From Lachnospiraceae bacterium (lineage in GTDB: Bacteria > Bacillota > Clostridia > Lachnospirales > Lachnospiraceae): a DNA stretch of 64,000 nucleotides. The DNA lies in NCBI GenBank assembly GCA_017467845.1, contig JAFUKH010000025.1, forward strand, positions 94,550 through 158,549, given 5' to 3'. A program made the translations under genes and the position numbers. The notes below the pieces were generated by a model that saw nothing but the letters and a program-made list of their open reading frames with translations, had not been told where the DNA came from and ran no database searches. Numbering within the stretch: position 1 is the first letter of the stretch; every line of letters begins with the position of its first letter. Positions 9,007-19,528 of the stretch are shown here, in pieces.

Positions 9007-11010
9007 GTGAATCGTTCTGAGAAACCATGTGAATTTAAATTACATTCTGAATACAAACCAACCGGCGACCAGCCCCAGGCGATTAAGGAGCTGGTGGAAG
9101 GCTTCAAACAAGGCAATCAATTCCAGACTTTGCTAGGCGTTACGGGCTCCGGTAAGACTTTTACCATGGCCAATGTTATCGCAGCACTGAATAAACCTAC
9201 GCTGATTATTGCCCATAATAAGACACTGGCGGGACAGCTCTACGGGGAATTTAAAGAGTTCTTCCCTGAGAATGCAGTGGAGTATTTTGTGTCCTATTAC
9301 GATTATTATCAGCCGGAGGCGTATGTGCCGTCTTCGGATACTTATATTGCAAAGGACTCGGCCATTAATGACGAGATTGATAAGCTACGTCTTTCAGCGA
9401 CGGCGTCACTGTCTGAAAGAAAGGATGTTATTGTTGTAGCATCGGTGTCCTGCATCTATGGTCTGGGTAGTCCGGATGAATATCAGGATATGATTGTGTC
9501 CCTGAGGCCGGGGCAGATGAAGGACCGAGACCAGGTGCTGAGAGAATTAGTGGATATCCAGTATGACCGCAATGATATGGATTTGCAGCGTGCTTGCTTC
9601 CGTGTGCGCGGCGATGTGGTGGAGATTTATCCTGCTCAGGGTGGTGACTATCTGATACGCGTGGAGTTTTTTGGAGACGAGATTGACCGAATCTGTGAGG
9701 TGGAGCCTTTAAGTGGTAAGGTGGTGTCATCCTTGAATCACGTGGCGATTTTCCCTGCATCCCACTATGTTGTAAATCCTGCGAGGATTAAGCTGGCATG
9801 TGAAAATATTGAAGCAGAGATGGAAGAGCGAGTGCGTTACTTCAAGAGCGAGGATAAGCTGATTGAAGCCCAGCGTATTGCAGAGCGTACCAACTTTGAT
9901 ATAGAGATGCTGAGAGAGACCGGATTCTGCTCCGGTATTGAGAACTATTCCAGACATCTGGTAGGATCCGAACCGGGCATGCCGCCCATGACGCTGATGG
10001 ATTTCTTTGGAGACGATTTCCTGATTATTATCGACGAGTCCCACATGACCATTCCTCAGATTGGTGCTATGTATTCCGGTGACCGTTCCCGTAAGACTAC
10101 GCTGGTGGATTACGGATTCCGTCTGCCTTCAGCTTTGGATAACAGACCGCTGAATTTTGAAGAGTTTGAGCAGCATATTGACCAGATGCTTTTTGTATCT
10201 GCGACACCGTCTAAGTACGAGGCAGAGCATGAACTTCTGCGTACGGAACAGGTGATTCGTCCTACCGGTCTTCTGGATCCGGAGGTGGATGTGCGTCCTG
10301 TGGAGGGGCAGATTGATGACCTGATAGCAGAGTGCAAGAAGGAGATTGAAAAGAAAAATAAAGTATTGATTACCACTCTTACCAAGCGTATGGCGGAGGA
10401 TTTGACCGAGTATATGCGAGATGTGGGAATCCGTGTGAAATATATGCATTCCGACATTGATACGCTGGAGCGTGCGGAGATAATCCGGGATATGCGTCTG
10501 GATGTATTTGACGTGCTTGTGGGTATTAACCTGCTTAGAGAAGGTCTGGATATTCCGGAGATTACGCTGGTGGCTATCTTAGATGCGGATAAGGAGGGCT
10601 TCCTTCGAAGTGAGACTTCCCTTATTCAGACCATCGGTCGTGCGGCACGTAACAGTGACGGACATGTAATTATGTATGCAGACAATATGACAGATTCCAT
10701 GCGCAACGCTATTGAGGAGACCAACCGCCGTCGCCAGATTCAGATGAAGTACAATGAGGAGCATGGAATTACGCCACAAACCATTAAGAAGGCGGTGCGC
10801 GATTTAATCAGTATTTCCAAGGAGATTGCTAAGGAAGAGGTTCAGTTCGAGAAGGACCCGGAATCCATGAGCAGACAGGAGCTGGAGAAGCTGATTGCTC
10901 AGGTACAGAAGCAGATGCAGAAGGCAGCTGCAGATTTGAACTTCGAGGCGGCAGCAGAGCTGCGTGATAAGATGATAGAGCTGAAGCAAAACTTACAATA
11001 CCAGGATTAG
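9007..11010 (+). CDS. uvrB: Excinuclease ABC subunit B
   Basis: DNA-damage verification helicase of nucleotide excision repair, 667 residues, the usual length. Walker A GVTGSGKT is at 44-51. The beta-hairpin [12 protein letters not shown] that locks damaged DNA, the DESH box and the helicase motif (IGRAARN) are present. The C-terminal UVR motif that binds UvrC and UvrA covers about the last 40 residues. Translation starts at GTG 9007, with AAAGGAGG about 7 nt upstream. It works with UvrA, encoded next. Confidence 0.98.
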   Translation: MNRSEKPCEFKLHSEYKPTGDQPQAIKELVEGFKQGNQFQTLLGVTGSGKTFTMANVIAALNKPTLIIAHNKTLAGQLYGEFKEFFPENAVEYFVSYYDYYQPEAYVPSSDTYIAKDSAINDEIDKLRLSATASLSERKDVIVVASVSCIYGLGSPDEYQDMIVSLRPGQMKDRDQVLRELVDIQYDRNDMDLQRACFRVRGDVVEIYPAQGGDYLIRVEFFGDEIDRICEVEPLSGKVVSSLNHVAIFPASHYVVNPARIKLACENIEAEMEERVRYFKSEDKLIEAQRIAERTNFDIEMLRETGFCSGIENYSRHLVGSEPGMPPMTLMDFFGDDFLIIIDESHMTIPQIGAMYSGDRSRKTTLVDYGFRLPSALDNRPLNFEEFEQHIDQMLFVSATPSKYEAEHELLRTEQVIRPTGLLDPEVDVRPVEGQIDDLIAECKKEIEKKNKVLITTLTKRMAEDLTEYMRDVGIRVKYMHSDIDTLERAEIIRDMRLDVFDVLVGINLLREGLDIPEITLVAILDADKEGFLRSETSLIQTIGRAARNSDGHVIMYADNMTDSMRNAIEETNRRRQIQMKYNEEHGITPQTIKKAVRDLISISKEIAKEEVQFEKDPESMSRQELEKLIAQVQKQMQKAAADLNFEAAAELRDKMIELKQNLQYQD

Positions 11011-11011
11011 A

Positions 11012-11153
11012 AGTCATTAACCACGTCGTGCTTGCACATAAGTGGTTATATGACTGAGTAATCCGCACCGATATGAGGATAAAAGCGGGAGGATTCCCGC
11101 GATATCCGAATGTCGGTCAAGATTGTGGGAGTGCGAAGCACGGAACAATCTTG
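11012..11153 (+). other. Structured spacer between uvrB and uvrA
   Basis: Three inverted repeats follow each other. AGTCATTAACCAC (11012) pairs with GTGGTTATATGACT (11042) around an inner GTGCTTGCAC. GCGGGA (11085) pairs with TCCCGC (11095). CAAGATTGT (11118) pairs with ACAATCTTG (11145) around GTGC-GAA-GCAC. No T run follows, so these are not plain terminators. The whole may be a structured leader of uvrA or a dispersed repeat. A related core (CGTGCTTGCAC within GTCAT/ATGAC arms) recurs at 60207. Confidence 0.6.
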
Positions 11154-11185
11154 AAGGGATTGAATTGTAGTATAGAGGAGAAAAT

Positions 11186-14038
11186 ATGTCAGAATCAGTA
11201 AAAATGCTCCCGAAGAAGGAGTATATTAAAATCAGGGGAGCCCAAGAGCATAACCTGAAAAATATAAATGTAGATATTCCCAGAAATGAATTTGTGGTAC
11301 TGACCGGGATGTCCGGCTCAGGAAAGTCTTCGCTTGCCTTTGATACCATTTATGCAGAGGGACAGCGTCGTTACATGGAGTCCCTTTCCAGCTATGCAAG
11401 AATGTTCCTTGGACAGATGGAGAAGCCTAATGTAGAGCGTATAGAGGGGCTTTCTCCGGCGATTTCCATCGATCAGAAGTCCACTAATCGTAACCCTCGT
11501 TCTACCGTTGGCACGGTGACCGAGATTTACGACTATTTCAGACTTTTATATGCCCGTATCGGGATTCCGCATTGTCCGGAGTGCGGTCGCGAGATTGCAA
11601 AGCAGTCGGTGGATCAGATGGTGGACCAGATTATGGAGCTGGGAGAAGGAACCAGGATTCAGCTTTTGGCACCGGTGGTACGGGGACGAAAGGGTATGCA
11701 TGAGAAGGTCTTTGATCGTGCGAAGAAGAGCGGTTACGTGCGTGTACGTGTGGATGGTAATTTATACGAGCTTTCGGAAGAGATTACCTTGGACAAGAAT
11801 ATCAAGCACAATATTGAGATTGTAGTAGATCGTCTTGTGGTAAAGGAAGGAATTCAGCGTAGATTATCCGATTCTATAGAGAATGTTATGGATCTTGCAG
11901 AAGGTCTGCTTCTGGTGGATGTAATCGGGGGAGAAGCATTGACCTTTTCCGACAGCTTTTCTTGTCCGGACTGTGGCGTAAGTATTTCTGAGATTGAGCC
12001 CAGAAGCTTCTCCTTTAATAATCCTTTCGGTGCATGTCCGGTTTGTGTGGGTCTTGGTTACAAGATGGAATTTGATGTAGACCTAATGATTCCTGATAAG
12101 AGCCTTAGCATTAAGGATGGAGCAATTCAGGTGATGGGCTGGCAGTCCTGTGCAGATAAGGGCAGTTTTACCAATGCAATTCTGCAAGCGTTGTGTAAAG
12201 AATTTAACTTTGATTTAGAGACTCCTTTTGAACAGTATTCAAAAGAGATTCAGGATATTTTGATTTATGGTACCAATAAGTCGGTGGATGTATATTATGA
12301 AGGACAGCGTGGACGTGGCGTGTATCCGATTGTATTTGAAGGCTTGATTAAGAATGTTCAGAGAAAGTATCGGGAGACATTCTCGGAGACCATGAAAGCA
12401 GAATATGAGACCTTTATGCGTATTTCGCCCTGCGATGAATGTAGGGGAATGCGTTTGAAAAAGGAGTCATTGGCAGTAACTGTTTGTGATAAAAATATTC
12501 ATGAAATTACGTCTACTTCTATTGGTGGGCTCTATGAGTTTTTGCAGGAAATGCAGCTTACCAATCAGCAACAGCTTATCGGCAAGCAGGTGCTAAAGGA
12601 GATTGGGGCGAGAGTTGGCTTCCTTATGGACGTGGGGCTCGACTACCTTTCTCTATCCAGAGCAACCGGCACCTTGTCCGGTGGTGAGGCACAGCGTATC
12701 AGACTGGCAACCCAGATTGGTTCCGGTCTTGTTGGTGTGTGCTATATTCTGGATGAACCCTCTATTGGTCTGCACCAAAGAGATAATGATAAGCTTCTTG
12801 CAACCCTGAAGCATCTGAAGGACTTAGGAAATACTCTGATTGTAGTTGAGCATGATGAGGATACCATGCTTGCGGCAGACTATATTGTAGATATCGGCCC
12901 GGAGGCGGGAAGTCACGGCGGTGAAGTGGTAGCAGTGGGTACTGCGGAGGATATCATGAAGAATCCTGATTCTATTACCGGTAAGTACCTCAGCGGTGAA
13001 TACCGTATTCCGGTACCCAAGATGCGTAGAAAGCCTTCCGGATATCTGAAGGTATTAGGAGCAAAAGAGAATAATTTAAAGAATATTGATGTAAAGTTCC
13101 CGCTGGGAGTGATGACCTGTGTAACCGGTGTATCCGGTTCCGGAAAGAGCTCTTTGGTGAACGAGATATTATATAAACGTCTTGCAAGAGACTTAAACAG
13201 GGCAAGATGCATTCCCGGAAAGCATAAGGGGATTGAAGGAATTGAACAGCTGGATAAGGTAATTGATATTGACCAATCACCCATCGGCAGAACCCCTCGT
13301 TCCAATCCGGCAACCTATACCGGGGTATTTGATATGATTCGTGATCTGTTTGCTTCTACGCCGGATGCTAAGGCTAAGGGGTATAATAAGGGGCGTTTCA
13401 GCTTCAATGTAAAGGGTGGCCGATGTGAGGCCTGCAGCGGAGACGGTATCATAAAGATTGAGATGCATTTTTTGCCGGATGTATATGTGCCTTGTGAGGT
13501 ATGTGGCGGTAAGCGTTACAACCGTGAGACCTTGGATGTGAAATATAAGGGCAAGAGTATTTTTGATGTACTTGATATGACGGTGGAAGAGGCGCTTCCT
13601 TTCTTCGAGAATGTACCCTCCATTCGTCGTAAGATTGAAACCTTAAATGATGTGGGTCTGTCTTATATTAAACTTGGACAGCCATCCACCCAGCTTTCCG
13701 GTGGTGAAGCTCAGCGTATTAAGCTGGCCACGGAATTGTCACGCCGCAGTACCGGTAAGACCATCTACATTCTGGATGAGCCAACCACGGGACTTCATTT
13801 CGCGGATGTGCACAAGCTTACGGAGATTCTTCAGAAGCTGGCAGACGGTGGCAATACGGTGGTAGTTATCGAACACAACCTGGATGTGATTAAGACTGCG
13901 GATTATATCATTGATATTGGTCCGGAAGGTGGAGACAAGGGTGGCACAGTGATCGCTCAGGGAACACCGGAGGAGGTGGCACAGTCACCGATTTCTTACA
14001 CCGGAAAATATATAAAAAAGATGTTGGATAAAGCATAA
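11186..14038 (+). CDS. uvrA: Excinuclease ABC subunit A
   Basis: Damage-recognition ATPase of nucleotide excision repair, 950 residues. Two ABC ATPase modules are seen, with Walker [10 protein letters not shown] at 41-49 and GVSGSGKSS at about 648-656, each with an [19 protein letters not shown] signature. Zinc-binding cysteine pairs appear (CPECG, CPDCG with CPVC, CEAC with CEVC). The ribosome site GAGGAG precedes ATG 11186. UvrA loads UvrB onto DNA. Confidence 0.98.
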   Translation: MSESVKMLPKKEYIKIRGAQEHNLKNINVDIPRNEFVVLTGMSGSGKSSLAFDTIYAEGQRRYMESLSSYARMFLGQMEKPNVERIEGLSPAISIDQKSTNRNPRSTVGTVTEIYDYFRLLYARIGIPHCPECGREIAKQSVDQMVDQIMELGEGTRIQLLAPVVRGRKGMHEKVFDRAKKSGYVRVRVDGNLYELSEEITLDKNIKHNIEIVVDRLVVKEGIQRRLSDSIENVMDLAEGLLLVDVIGGEALTFSDSFSCPDCGVSISEIEPRSFSFNNPFGACPVCVGLGYKMEFDVDLMIPDKSLSIKDGAIQVMGWQSCADKGSFTNAILQALCKEFNFDLETPFEQYSKEIQDILIYGTNKSVDVYYEGQRGRGVYPIVFEGLIKNVQRKYRETFSETMKAEYETFMRISPCDECRGMRLKKESLAVTVCDKNIHEITSTSIGGLYEFLQEMQLTNQQQLIGKQVLKEIGARVGFLMDVGLDYLSLSRATGTLSGGEAQRIRLATQIGSGLVGVCYILDEPSIGLHQRDNDKLLATLKHLKDLGNTLIVVEHDEDTMLAADYIVDIGPEAGSHGGEVVAVGTAEDIMKNPDSITGKYLSGEYRIPVPKMRRKPSGYLKVLGAKENNLKNIDVKFPLGVMTCVTGVSGSGKSSLVNEILYKRLARDLNRARCIPGKHKGIEGIEQLDKVIDIDQSPIGRTPRSNPATYTGVFDMIRDLFASTPDAKAKGYNKGRFSFNVKGGRCEACSGDGIIKIEMHFLPDVYVPCEVCGGKRYNRETLDVKYKGKSIFDVLDMTVEEALPFFENVPSIRRKIETLNDVGLSYIKLGQPSTQLSGGEAQRIKLATELSRRSTGKTIYILDEPTTGLHFADVHKLTEILQKLADGGNTVVVIEHNLDVIKTADYIIDIGPEGGDKGGTVIAQGTPEEVAQSPISYTGKYIKKMLDKA

Positions 14039-14045
14039 ATTGCAC

Positions 14046-14072
14046 TAAAGTATTCTGAAAATTGTCCGATAT
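14046..14072 (+). promoter_or_regulatory. Sigma-D (FliA)-type promoter for the mbl-flagellar block
   Basis: TAAA at 14046, a 15-nt spacer, and TCCGATAT at 14065 match the sigma-D consensus TAAA-N15-GCCGATAT in 11 of 12 bases, with exact spacing. It lies just after uvrA and 157 nt before mbl. It would place mbl and the three rod genes in the motility regulon. Confidence 0.6.
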
Positions 14073-14103
14073 GATTAATAAGGCTCATTTCTTAAAAAAT
14101 TTT

Positions 14104-14131
14104 GAAATCCTCAGGATTTCCTTGCATTTTT
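14104..14131 (+). terminator. Small hairpin after uvrA
   Basis: GAAATCC and GGATTTC form a 7-bp stem with a 3-nt loop, followed by CTTGCATTTTT. It may end uvrA transcripts. It is downstream of the sigma-D-like promoter, so it would also lie in the mbl leader, which makes its role uncertain. Confidence 0.4.
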
Positions 14132-14229
14132 ACCTTTCGCCTTGTAAACTAAAGTATGATGCTATTAATATGCATATACTATGAGATATTCGAGACAGAA
14201 GTGGAAATAGATATTAAGTTGAAAGGGGT

Positions 14230-15228
14230 ATGAAAATGCAGTGTACAGATATCGGAATTGATTTAGGAACAGCCAGCATTTTAGTTTACATCAGAGGAAA
14301 GGGCGTCGTATTAAAAGAGCCCTCTGTTGTAGCTTTTGATAGAGATACGAACAGAATTAAAGCAATTGGAGAGGACGCACGACTGATGCTTGGTAGAACA
14401 CCGGGCAATATCGTTGCGGTAAGACCTCTTCGTCAGGGTGTAATCTCAGATTATACCGTTACTGAGAAAATGATGAAGTACTTCATCCAGAAGGCACTTG
14501 GTAAGAGAACTTTCCGTAAGCCGCGTATCGCCGTATGTGTGCCAAGTGGTGTTACCGAGGTTGAGAAGAAAGCAGTAGAGGATGCGACTTATCAGGCAGG
14601 AGCAAGAGAGGTTTCTATTATTGAGGAGCCTATTGCAGCGGCAATCGGTGCAGGTATCGACATTGCCAAGCCTTGCGGAAACATGATTGTAGATATCGGT
14701 GGTGGTACCTCTGATATCGCAGTAATCTCTCTGGGTGGTACGGTTGTGTCTGCTTCTATTAAGATTGCAGGCGATGATTTTGACGAAGCAATCGTTCGTT
14801 ATATGAGAAAGAAGCACAATCTTCTGATTGGTGAGAGAACCGCAGAGGATATGAAGATTAAGATCGGTTCCTGCTTCCCGAGAGCAGAAGCTGATTATAT
14901 GGATGTTCGTGGTAGAAATTTAGTAACCGGTCTTCCTAAGACGGTGCGTGTTTCCTCTGAGGAATGTGAAGAGGCTCTCCGTGAGACTACTGCACAGATT
15001 GTTGAGACCATCCATAGTGTACTTGAGAAGACTCCGCCGGAGCTTGCAGCAGATATTGCTGACAGAGGTATTGTTCTTACCGGTGGCGGAAGCTTACTTC
15101 GAGGATTAGAAGAGCTTATCGAATCTAAGACCGGAATTAATACTATGACTGCAGAGGATCCTATGACTGCAGTTGCTGTGGGAACCGGAAGATATGTAGA
15201 GTTCCTTGCAGGATATAGAGAGGACTAG
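14230..15228 (+). CDS. mbl: MreB/Mbl family cell-shape actin homologue
   Basis: Bacterial actin of 332 residues that forms membrane-bound filaments and guides peptidoglycan synthesis. Phosphate-binding loops IGIDLGTASILVY (near residue 10) and VDIGGGTSDIAVISLGG (about 155) and the adenosine site VLTGGGSLLRGL are present. It is followed by two FlgG-like genes exactly as mbl-flhO-flhP in Bacillus subtilis, so I prefer Mbl over MreB. No mreCD genes are adjacent. The ribosome site GAAAGGGG precedes ATG 14230. Confidence 0.9.
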   Translation: MKMQCTDIGIDLGTASILVYIRGKGVVLKEPSVVAFDRDTNRIKAIGEDARLMLGRTPGNIVAVRPLRQGVISDYTVTEKMMKYFIQKALGKRTFRKPRIAVCVPSGVTEVEKKAVEDATYQAGAREVSIIEEPIAAAIGAGIDIAKPCGNMIVDIGGGTSDIAVISLGGTVVSASIKIAGDDFDEAIVRYMRKKHNLLIGERTAEDMKIKIGSCFPRAEADYMDVRGRNLVTGLPKTVRVSSEECEEALRETTAQIVETIHSVLEKTPPELAADIADRGIVLTGGGSLLRGLEELIESKTGINTMTAEDPMTAVAVGTGRYVEFLAGYRED

Positions 15229-15255
15229 ACACTTTTACGATAAAGGAGTAATGCT

Positions 15256-16035
15256 ATGTTAAAAGGATTGTATACCGCATATACAGGAATGATTAACGAA
15301 CAGCATCGAATGGATACCATGACCAACAATTTAGCGAATGCTTCTACTGTTGGTTTTAAGAAAGAAGGCGCGACCAGCCAGTCCTTTGAGGATTTACTTG
15401 CATATAAGCTGAAGGATTCTTCTGTGGGATTAGGTAATGTACAGCGTATCGGTGTGAATACTCCGGGTGTTAAAATAGGTGAGAATTATACCGATTATTC
15501 CCAGGGCTCCTTCCGTGAGACGGGTAATACCTTTGATTTAGCATTATCAGGCAATGGTTTCTTCGCAGTTGAATATACCAACAGTGAAGGAGAGACTTCT
15601 ACAAAGTATACCAGAGCAGGTTCCTTTACATTAGACCAGACCGGATACTTGATGGATAAGGATGGTCATTACGTTTTAGACAGTAGTAATCGTAGGATTC
15701 AGTTAGATCCACTTCAGCCTGCCAATGTAGATAAAAACGGTAGAATTTATCAGAACGGTACATTACGTGCCACAGTTCAGGTGGTTGATTTTGAAGATTA
15801 TAATTATCTGGAGAAATATGGCGATACATTCTATCAGCCGGTAGAAGGAGCCAGCCTTGTGGATTCTGAGGCTTCTGTAGTATCCGGATATTTAGAGATG
15901 GCAAATGTGAATGTTGTTTCTGAAATGGTGAATATGATTGCTATTACCAGAGCGTATGAGACCAATCAGAAGATTTTACAGACCTATGACAACAGCTTAG
16001 AGATTGCGACAACTCAGCTTGGAAGAATTCGTTAA
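15256..16035 (+). CDS. flhO: Flagellar hook-basal body protein, FlgG/FlhO family
   Basis: Rod or hook component of 259 residues, exported by the flagellar type III system and lacking a signal peptide. The N-terminal motif MLKGLYTAYTGMINEQHRMD followed by NNLANASTVGFKKEG is the flagellar rod signature. The C-terminal SGYLEMANVNVVSEMVNMI and ITRAYETNQK match the family coiled-coil end. It is first of a tandem pair and follows mbl as flhO does in B. subtilis. AAAGGAG precedes ATG 15256. Confidence 0.93.
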   Translation: MLKGLYTAYTGMINEQHRMDTMTNNLANASTVGFKKEGATSQSFEDLLAYKLKDSSVGLGNVQRIGVNTPGVKIGENYTDYSQGSFRETGNTFDLALSGNGFFAVEYTNSEGETSTKYTRAGSFTLDQTGYLMDKDGHYVLDSSNRRIQLDPLQPANVDKNGRIYQNGTLRATVQVVDFEDYNYLEKYGDTFYQPVEGASLVDSEASVVSGYLEMANVNVVSEMVNMIAITRAYETNQKILQTYDNSLEIATTQLGRIR

Positions 16036-16063
16036 GATAAACCTTTACACGGAGGAATAGATT

Positions 16064-16882
16064 ATGGTTCGTAGTTTATGGACAGCAGCAACCGGTATGA
16101 TTGCTCAGCAGAATAATGTAGATACAATTGCAAATAACTTGGCAAATGTGAACACTCACGGATACAAAACGGAGGTAAACGAGTTCAAGTCTCTTCTCTA
16201 TCAGAATATTCAAGCGAAGACTACCACTGCGGACGGTTCTCAGAAGCCGGTAGGTGCACAGGTGGGTCTGGGTGTTCGTAATGCATCCATTACTTCGGTT
16301 TTTAAGCAGGGAAGTCTTCTTGCTACAGAAAGTGATTCTGCATTTGCAATTGATGGTTCCGGTTTCTTTGCAGTTAAGGGAGAAGACGGTCAGACATATT
16401 ATACCAGAAATGGTAATTTCTCTTGGAATTTAGGCAGTAACGGTACCACTATGCTGACTAATTCAGATGGTCTTGCTGTTTTGGATTCTACAGGAAAAGC
16501 AATTACATTAAACAGTCAGTATGTTACCAGTAAGCTTACCATCTCCAAGGAGGGCGAGATTTGTTATCCTGATAAGGAGAATAATCCTGCACCTTTGGGA
16601 ATCACTATCGGTGTGTACCAGTTCCTTAATCCGGCAGGATTGACTAAGGAAGGTGACAGCTTGTATGCAGTATCTGCAGCAAGTGGTGAAGCGATTAATG
16701 AAGCTACCAATGCGAATGTACAGAAGAGCTCTGTAATTCAGGGATATCTGGAAGGCTCTAATGTGCAGGTTGTAGATGAGATGGTTAACATGATTGTTGC
16801 ACAGCGTGCATATGAGATGAACTCTAAGGCAATTACTGCTACAGATGAAATGATGCAGCAGGCGAATAACCTGAGAAGATAG
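16064..16882 (+). CDS. flhP: Flagellar hook-basal body protein, FlgG/FlhP family
   Basis: Second FlgG-family protein, 272 residues. It has the N-terminal MVRSLWTAATGMIAQQNNVD plus NNLANVNTHGYKTE and the C-terminal QGYLEGSNVQVVDEMVNMIV with AQRAYEMNSK, the classical FlgG ends. It is paralogous to the preceding gene, and the pair probably forms the distal rod or rod-hook junction. ACGGAGG precedes ATG 16064. It is transcribed with the flanking genes. Confidence 0.94.
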   Translation: MVRSLWTAATGMIAQQNNVDTIANNLANVNTHGYKTEVNEFKSLLYQNIQAKTTTADGSQKPVGAQVGLGVRNASITSVFKQGSLLATESDSAFAIDGSGFFAVKGEDGQTYYTRNGNFSWNLGSNGTTMLTNSDGLAVLDSTGKAITLNSQYVTSKLTISKEGEICYPDKENNPAPLGITIGVYQFLNPAGLTKEGDSLYAVSAASGEAINEATNANVQKSSVIQGYLEGSNVQVVDEMVNMIVAQRAYEMNSKAITATDEMMQQANNLRR

Positions 16883-16891
16883 GAGTAACGA

Positions 16892-17242
16892 ATGGATATT
16901 TCAGGATTATCTGGTTATTATAGTGACATATATGCGAATGCCTCTTCCAATCAGGCTGCAGAGAGTGTTAAAAGTAGTCTCTCTTCTGTAAATTCTTCTA
17001 CCTCTGATGAAGAGTTAATGGATGCATGTAAGCAGTTTGAGAGCTATTTTGTGGAGCAGATGTTTAAGGAAATGTGGAAAACAATTCCGGAAAGTGAGTA
17101 TTCTTCCGGTTCTACCAATTCTATGGTAAGTTTCTACAAGGACGAAATGATTAAGACGATTGCGGAAGATTCTACAGAGCAGAATGGTTTAGGCTTAGCG
17201 CAGATGCTTTATGAGCAAATGAAAAGAAATTATGGTTTGTAA
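16892..17242 (+). CDS. Rod-binding protein, FlgJ N-terminal domain type
   Basis: Protein of 116 residues matching the rod-capping domain of FlgJ (MDACKQFESYFVEQMFKEMWKTIP, then YKDEMIKTIAEDSTEQNGLGLAQMLYEQMKR). The C-terminal muramidase domain of proteobacterial FlgJ is absent, as is usual in Firmicutes. It probably helps assemble the rod proteins encoded just upstream, only 9 nt away. GGAG precedes ATG 16892. Confidence 0.88.
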   Translation: MDISGLSGYYSDIYANASSNQAAESVKSSLSSVNSSTSDEELMDACKQFESYFVEQMFKEMWKTIPESEYSSGSTNSMVSFYKDEMIKTIAEDSTEQNGLGLAQMLYEQMKRNYGL

Positions 17243-17244
17243 TT

Positions 17245-17271
17245 AAAAAGAGTTGCTTGCAACTCTTTTTT
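17245..17271 (+). terminator. Terminator after the flagellar rod genes
   Basis: AAAAAGAGTTGC and GCAACTCTTTTT form a perfect 12-bp stem with a TT loop and a T run. It closes the mbl-flhO-flhP-flgJ block and lies just before recD2. Confidence 0.9.
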
Positions 17272-17287
17272 GTTTAGAAAGGATATT

Positions 17288-19507
17288 ATGGAGAAACTGA
17301 TTGGATATGTGGATCACATAATATATCAAAATGCGGAAAATGGCTACACGGTAATGGAGTTAATCTGCGAAGAGGAAGAAATCACCTGTACCGGCAATTG
17401 CAAGGGTCTGACGGAGGGCGAGAATATTGAAGCCCAAGGCGAATATACGGAACATCCCTTGTATGGAAAGCAGTTTAAAATCGTTTCCTACAGTGTGGTA
17501 GCACCAACAGATAGGGTGAGTATGGAGCGGTACTTGGCATCCGGTGCAATTAAAGGGGTAGGTCCCGCTTTGGCGAAACGCATTATTAAAAAGTTCGGAG
17601 ATGACACGTTCAGAATCATTGAGGAAGAACCGGAACGTCTGGTGGAGATAAAGGGTATCAGTACCCGGATTGCGAGAGAGATTGCAGTGCAAATGGAAGA
17701 AAAGAGAGACTTACGTGATGCACTGGTATACTTACAGCAGTTTGGCATATCCAATACTCTGGCAATCAAAATATATGATACCTACGGTGTTGGCTTATAC
17801 AAGATAATGCAGGAGAATCCCTATCGCCTTGCGGAGGATATTTCCGGTGTGGGATTCAAAATTGCAGATGAGATTGCATCTAAAATAGGTATTCATACAG
17901 ATTCAGACTATCGAATTAGAAGCGGTTTGTTATACGTTTTATTGCAGGCTGTGGGAGAAGGACATTGTTATCTGCCACTGGATGTACTTTTGCGCAGAGC
18001 ATCTGTGCTTTTGACAGTAGAGGATAAATATATTCAGCCCCAAGTGGATAACCTAATTATGGATAAGAAGCTAATCCGTAAAGGAGAGAAGGTCTATGCG
18101 GCATCTTACTATTATGCGGAACTGAATTGTGCCCATATGCTGCATCAGCTGAATATGCCTTTTCGAATCGACGAATCTTTGACAAAGAAATCCATTGAAA
18201 GAATTGCAAAAGAAATTCATATGGAGCTGGATGAGCTTCAGTATGAGGCGGTATTGGGGGCTGTTCAGAATGGACTCTTTATTCTGTCCGGTGGACCGGG
18301 TACCGGCAAGACCACTACAATCAATACCATTATCCGATATTTTGAACGCGAGGGGATGGACATCTTTCTGGCAGCACCTACTGGCCGCGCTGCGAAGCGG
18401 ATGACGGAGGCGACGGGTTATGAAGCCAGAACGATCCACCGTATGCTGGAGATTAATGGTGCTCTTTCCGAGGATGATAAACGTATTGTTCGATTTGAAC
18501 GAAATGAAGAGATGCCTTTGGAAACTGATGTGATTATCATCGATGAGATGTCCATGGTGGATTTGACACTGTTTCAAGCGCTGCTCCGTGCGGTGACGCC
18601 GGGTACGAGACTGATATTAGTTGGAGATGTAGACCAGCTTCCATCGGTTGGGGCAGGACAAGTGCTGCGGGATATCATGGAAGCGAAATGCTTCCCGATG
18701 GTAATGCTGAAGAAAATCTTCCGTCAGGCAGGAGAAAGTGACATCGTTGTCAATGCACACCGGATTAATCAGGGAGAGCAGATTACACTTGGTACAAAGA
18801 GTAAAGACTTTCTCTTTTTGGAGAGAAATGACGCCAATGTCATATATAAGCACATTGTACAGCTGATACAAGGAAATCTGCCTAAATATGTGGGGGCAAC
18901 ACCTTTTGATATACAGGTGCTCACACCGATGCGTAAAGGAGCCTTGGGGGCAATAGAGTTGAATAAGATTCTTCAGCAGTATCTGAATCCGCCTTCGCCC
19001 GATAAAAAGGAGCATCAGTCAGGTGATACTGTTTATCGTGAAGGCGATAAAGTAATGCAGATTAGGAACAATTATCAGCTGGAGTGGGAGATTGTATCCA
19101 GATATGGTATCCCGGTGGACAAGGGACTGGGGGTATTCAATGGAGACATGGGACGGATTCTATCCATAAACGAAGGGGCAGGAGAGCTGACGGTGGAATT
19201 TGATGAAGGGAAACGAGTAAATTATACGTTTTCTCTATTGGAGGAGCTGGAGCTTTCCTATGCAATTACCATTCATAAATCTCAGGGAAGTGAGTATCCG
19301 GGGGTAATTATGCCGCTGCTTAGCGGGCCCAGGATGCTTTTTAACAGAAATCTTTTGTATACCGGAGTGACGAGGGCAAGAGGCTGTGTAACCATTCTGG
19401 GAAGCAGTCAGACGGTGCGGGAGATGATTGAAAACGAAAGTGAGAATAAAAGATATACCTCTCTGCGGGAACGTATCGCAGAGCTTGATGAAAACATGTC
19501 GGAGTAG
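17288..19507 (+). CDS. recD2: RecD2-type ATP-dependent DNA helicase
   Basis: Superfamily 1B 5'-3' helicase of 739 residues, the RecD-like form found in bacteria without RecBCD. The N-terminal OB and helix-hairpin-helix region (ERYLASGAIKGVGPALAKRI, GISTRIA) is followed by Walker A GGPGTGKTTTI near residue 335, IIIDEMSMVD (Walker B) and the C-terminal UvrD-like AITIHKSQGSEYPGV. The start ATG 17288 has AGAAAGG 5-9 nt upstream. An upstream in-frame TTG lies inside the terminator. It acts in DNA repair and replication-fork processing. Confidence 0.95.
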   Translation: MEKLIGYVDHIIYQNAENGYTVMELICEEEEITCTGNCKGLTEGENIEAQGEYTEHPLYGKQFKIVSYSVVAPTDRVSMERYLASGAIKGVGPALAKRIIKKFGDDTFRIIEEEPERLVEIKGISTRIAREIAVQMEEKRDLRDALVYLQQFGISNTLAIKIYDTYGVGLYKIMQENPYRLAEDISGVGFKIADEIASKIGIHTDSDYRIRSGLLYVLLQAVGEGHCYLPLDVLLRRASVLLTVEDKYIQPQVDNLIMDKKLIRKGEKVYAASYYYAELNCAHMLHQLNMPFRIDESLTKKSIERIAKEIHMELDELQYEAVLGAVQNGLFILSGGPGTGKTTTINTIIRYFEREGMDIFLAAPTGRAAKRMTEATGYEARTIHRMLEINGALSEDDKRIVRFERNEEMPLETDVIIIDEMSMVDLTLFQALLRAVTPGTRLILVGDVDQLPSVGAGQVLRDIMEAKCFPMVMLKKIFRQAGESDIVVNAHRINQGEQITLGTKSKDFLFLERNDANVIYKHIVQLIQGNLPKYVGATPFDIQVLTPMRKGALGAIELNKILQQYLNPPSPDKKEHQSGDTVYREGDKVMQIRNNYQLEWEIVSRYGIPVDKGLGVFNGDMGRILSINEGAGELTVEFDEGKRVNYTFSLLEELELSYAITIHKSQGSEYPGVIMPLLSGPRMLFNRNLLYTGVTRARGCVTILGSSQTVREMIENESENKRYTSLRERIAELDENMSE

Positions 19508-19528
19508 TGCTTGTCCGAAAGGGTAAGG

